Positions 40,190 through 42,229 of a stretch of 42,229 nt of DNA are shown here, in pieces (the stretch's first letter is position 1; each line of letters begins with the position of its first letter). The stretch spans positions 1 through 42,229 of the forward strand of contig CAKPGL010000006.1 in NCBI GenBank assembly GCA_934154785.1, written 5' to 3'. This stretch comes from an uncultured Bacilli bacterium (lineage in GTDB: Bacteria; Bacillota_I; Bacilli_A; RF39; UBA660). The translations under genes were made by a program, and so were the position numbers. Under the pieces are notes generated by a model, which saw only the letters and a list, made by a program, of their open reading frames with translations, was not told the origin of the DNA and did not search any database.

Positions 40190-40764
40190 ATATTGAAAAA
40201 TATGCTAAAGACAACAATGTTCCAATAATGTTACCAGATGGTATAGAATTTTTGTTAAACTATATAAAAGAAAATAACGTAAAGACTATATTAGAAATTG
40301 GTACAGCCATAGGATATTCAGCAATCAGGATGGCTTTAATATCTAGTGATATAAAGGTAACGACGATTGAAAGAGATATTGATAGATATAATGAAGCAAT
40401 CAAAAATATAAGTGATTTTTCTTTAGAAAATCAAATCAATGTTATTTATGCTGATGCTTTTGATGTTGATTTGACCGAAAAATTTGATTTAATATTTATT
40501 GATGCTGCTAAGAGTCAATATATAAAATTTTTTGAAAAATTTAAACATAACTTAAACGAGACTGGAACGATTATATCTGATAATCTTGAGTTTCATGGCT
40601 TAGTTGAGAATAAAGAAAATGTTAGTCTTAGTCGCAATGTTCGTGGCTTAGTGCGAAAGATTAATGAGTATGTAGCATTTTTAAAGGATAATAGGGAATT
40701 TAAAACAAATTTCTATTCTATTGGTGATGGAATAGGGGTTAGTGTGAGAAAAAGCGAAAATTAG
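40174..40764 (+). CDS. trmR: tRNA 5-hydroxyuridine methyltransferase TrmR (YrrM-like)
   Basis: A 196-aa SAM-dependent O-methyltransferase of the class that also holds catechol methyltransferases. SAM motif ILEIGTAIGYSAI (near residue 36), acidic TIERDIDR, metal-binding FIDAAKSQY and DN in ISDNLEFHG are visible. In B. subtilis the orthologue at the same position (yrrM, after mltG) methylates ho5U34 of tRNA. Start ATG 40174 with GGAGGG just upstream, in the end of mltG. Confidence 0.88.
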   Translation: MVHLLDIEKYAKDNNVPIMLPDGIEFLLNYIKENNVKTILEIGTAIGYSAIRMALISSDIKVTTIERDIDRYNEAIKNISDFSLENQINVIYADAFDVDLTEKFDLIFIDAAKSQYIKFFEKFKHNLNETGTIISDNLEFHGLVENKENVSLSRNVRGLVRKINEYVAFLKDNREFKTNFYSIGDGIGVSVRKSEN

Positions 40765-40796
40765 AAATAATAAATTATAATATTTCTAATTTTTTG
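40757..40796 (+). terminator. Terminator of the ireB-trmR operon
   Basis: Perfect 13-bp stem (40757-40769 with 40781-40793), 11-nt loop, T-run; includes the trmR stop codon. Confidence 0.8.
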
Positions 40797-40815
40797 TTCT
40801 ATTTTGTGCTTGTTA

Positions 40816-40824
40816 TGATAAAAT
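40816..40824 (+). promoter_or_regulatory. Extended -10 promoter of the 40843 unit
   Basis: TGA-TAAAAT (40816-40824); possible TTGTTC at 40794-40799 is 19 bp away and weak. Confidence 0.45.
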
Positions 40825-40842
40825 ATGTTTGGTGGTAGTAGT

Positions 40843-41025
40843 ATGAAGTTTGAAAATTTAATGTATGATGGTAAAAATATAAAGGTGGTTGTAGATTTAG
40901 ATGATGTTTTTATCGAAAGCAATGACCTTGATGTTGGGGTAAATACTGATGACAGTGATACATTAGATTTAAGCAATATTGCTACTGATATTGCTACGGA
41001 AGCTAGGTTAGATAAGGAGGATTAG
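40843..41025 (+). CDS. Small acidic protein, unknown function
   Basis: A 60-aa protein not recognised. It is strongly acidic (about 15 Asp/Glu), with DGKNIKVVVDLDDVFIE (residues 10-26) and an Asp/Ser/Thr-rich second half. ATG 40843 with GGTGG seven bases upstream is preferred over an earlier in-frame start at 40825. The next gene begins one base after its stop with AAGGAGG inside this coding region, so the two are a coupled pair. Confidence 0.6.
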   Translation: MKFENLMYDGKNIKVVVDLDDVFIESNDLDVGVNTDDSDTLDLSNIATDIATEARLDKED

Positions 41026-41026
41026 A

Positions 41027-42100
41027 ATGTCTGGTAATTTTACACAAAAATTTTTGGATATGATGCTCGAATTAGTTCGTGCTAATCCTTCATTAAAAAT
41101 AACTGATAGGCTTTTATATGCTCAACTCGTAAGTTTTAGATTAGGTAATGCTTCAATTCCTTTTGAAAATGTAGAAAAATATTTCCGTAATTGGATTACT
41201 ACTTTTAAACCTAATCCTCTTATAGATGTTTATCGTGATCACACTAATCCTTTTGTTTGCCATTTCGTTAGTAAAAAAGAATTACCAACTGATAAGGGGA
41301 CAATTAAAATTTATGTACCAATGGATGCAACACATATAAAGGATGGAGTGTTAGAACTTTTTGAGTTTTTATCGCTTGAAAAAATCGCTCATATATCCAA
41401 GGTACTTAGTTCGGTTCGTAATGATAATGTTATTATAAGAGTATCATCTATAGAAGATGTTAATAAAATAGTTAAATATATAAAAAATAATCATTATATA
41501 TCCAGTGGTTTATTAAACACTAATCCTTTTTTGATTCCTTGCTATAAATTGGGTGTCATTGTTGATAACAATTATACATATAATGTAGAGGTAACAAAAG
41601 TTTTAGCATCTATTTTAGAAGAATTACGAACAAGAAATGAATTAGAAAAACTAACAACTATTTATTTAAGGAATATTTTTACCAAATTATCAATAAAATG
41701 TGTTGATGATGAATTAGGAAAACTTTATAGTTTAACATCTCTTGCTTTAGATAAAGATACGAATCTTCAAGATTTTGCTAACTATGTTATCGAATATCAA
41801 GAAACATCTTATATTAATAAGCATGGAAATAGTGAAGTATCATATAATAGTAGTGTTGATTATTTTAACGCTGCCATACTTGAAACTTTCAAACGTTACA
41901 ATAATTTATCATTTGTGATTAATGCAGTAAAACTTTATTTAACGACAGGCAATATGAAAGGTTTTACTAGAATTAATCAAGCTCGTAAAAATCTATCGCT
42001 ATATGTTGATAGGGAAAAAATTAAATCTCTTTTTGAAATGGATAACTTAGACTTTAGTATTAAGTATTATGCTTTAAAAGTTGTTACAAAAGACGTTTAA
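41027..42100 (+). CDS. Hypothetical protein paired with the small acidic gene
   Basis: A 357-aa soluble protein without recognised catalytic motifs. The stretch TIKIYVPMDATHIKDGVLELFEFLSLEKIAHISKVLSS (residues 87-124), then NVIIRVSSIEDVNKIVKYI, is reminiscent of the HopA1-like/lanthipeptide-protection fold, in which a KIY strand precedes a long helix. This is weak, by-eye similarity. The C-terminal half is mostly helical. AAGGAGG precedes the ATG. It reads toward the strong promoter at the window edge. Confidence 0.55.
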   Translation: MSGNFTQKFLDMMLELVRANPSLKITDRLLYAQLVSFRLGNASIPFENVEKYFRNWITTFKPNPLIDVYRDHTNPFVCHFVSKKELPTDKGTIKIYVPMDATHIKDGVLELFEFLSLEKIAHISKVLSSVRNDNVIIRVSSIEDVNKIVKYIKNNHYISSGLLNTNPFLIPCYKLGVIVDNNYTYNVEVTKVLASILEELRTRNELEKLTTIYLRNIFTKLSIKCVDDELGKLYSLTSLALDKDTNLQDFANYVIEYQETSYINKHGNSEVSYNSSVDYFNAAILETFKRYNNLSFVINAVKLYLTTGNMKGFTRINQARKNLSLYVDREKIKSLFEMDNLDFSIKYYALKVVTKDV

Positions 42101-42164
42101 AAACGTTATTTTTCAAAGAAAATCTAAAAAACTAAAAAAAAGTGAAAAAAATGTAAAAAAAGTA

Positions 42165-42193
42165 TTGACTTCGAAAAGACGATTTGATATATT
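42165..42193 (+). promoter_or_regulatory. Strong outward promoter, possibly of an rRNA operon
   Basis: TTGACT (42165-42170), 17 bp, TATATT (42188-42193) with TGA extended -10. It is preceded by an A-rich tract that could act as an UP element. The last bases (AAAGATCTT) resemble leader sequences before 16S rRNA in Firmicutes, but the window ends there. Confidence 0.55.
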
Positions 42194-42229
42194 ATTAGTG
42201 CTTTCACGAGAGAAGGCATGAAAGATCTT

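Noticed and set aside
1..42229. CRISPR arrays and tRNA genes
   Set aside because: Read for regularly spaced repeats and for cloverleaf-type sequence with TTCGA/TTCAA arms; none were found. The repeats present are paralogous genes and inverted repeats.

Overview
The window looks like part of the chromosome of an endospore-forming, very AT-rich Bacillota (Firmicutes), probably a gut member of Bacilli or a neighbouring low-GC lineage. Supporting evidence: an alpha/beta-type small acid-soluble spore protein, YabG, YabP, YabQ, SpoVG, Veg and GerQ; Bacillus-like gene strings (ireB-ruvX-yrzB-mltG-trmR and ywiB-argS-rpoE); and a standard genetic code, since TGA is a stop and prfB carries a programmed frameshift. 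I cannot name the species.

Layout. 1-5.1 kb: a short collagen-like/BclA-type spore-surface protein, a CmpB-type membrane protein, an SASP gene, divergent clpP, then a uridine-kinase-like enzyme followed by gap. 5.1-9.0 kb: a single-pass membrane protein, a lone type IV pilin-like protein, and a three-gene envelope glycosylation operon (GT2, GtrA-type flippase, Wzy/O-antigen-ligase-type enzyme). 9.0-11.4 kb: lepA and a regulator with two SpoIIID-like helix-turn-helix units. 11.4-20.4 kb: four TasA/camelysin-like secreted proteins with a near-constant signal peptide and divergent bodies. An ISL3-family element sits between the first two. hemW, an HD-domain protein, thyX and tmk lie among them. 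20.4-22.7 kb: a membrane acyltransferase and a GT4 glycosyltransferase, convergent. 22.9-27.6 kb: prfB (with +1 frameshift), a YitT-family membrane protein, ftsE, ftsX and a Wzy-like polytopic protein.

27.7-30.1 kb is a compact spore/division block: yabG-veg-spoVG-yabP-yabQ-divIC. It shows a sigma-E-like promoter before yabP and a separate sigma-A promoter before divIC. 30.2-34.1 kb: lemA, gerQ, pduL, a DUF1450 protein and a class A PBP. 34.2-36.7 kb: ywiB-like, argS and rpoE (delta). 36.7-38.1 kb is an odd, probably imported stretch: a lipoprotein gene with a long structured leader, about 0.5 kb of decayed sequence and a 19-bp perfect inverted repeat. 38.1-40.8 kb: ireB-ruvX-yrzB-mltG-trmR. 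The end holds an unrecognised two-gene unit and a strong outward promoter that may belong to an rRNA operon beyond the window.

How it fits together. Most genes are housekeeping: translation (prfB, argS, lepA, trmR), wall synthesis and division (ftsEX, divIC, mltG, PBP) and nucleotide supply (thyX, tmk). The accessory content concerns the cell and spore surface: TasA-like proteins, pilin plus glycosylation genes, collagen-like protein, acyltransferase, and glycosyltransferase/polymerase genes. Vegetative promoters are often near-consensus with 17-bp spacing, many with a TGn extended -10. Most transcription units end in clear hairpin/T-tract terminators.
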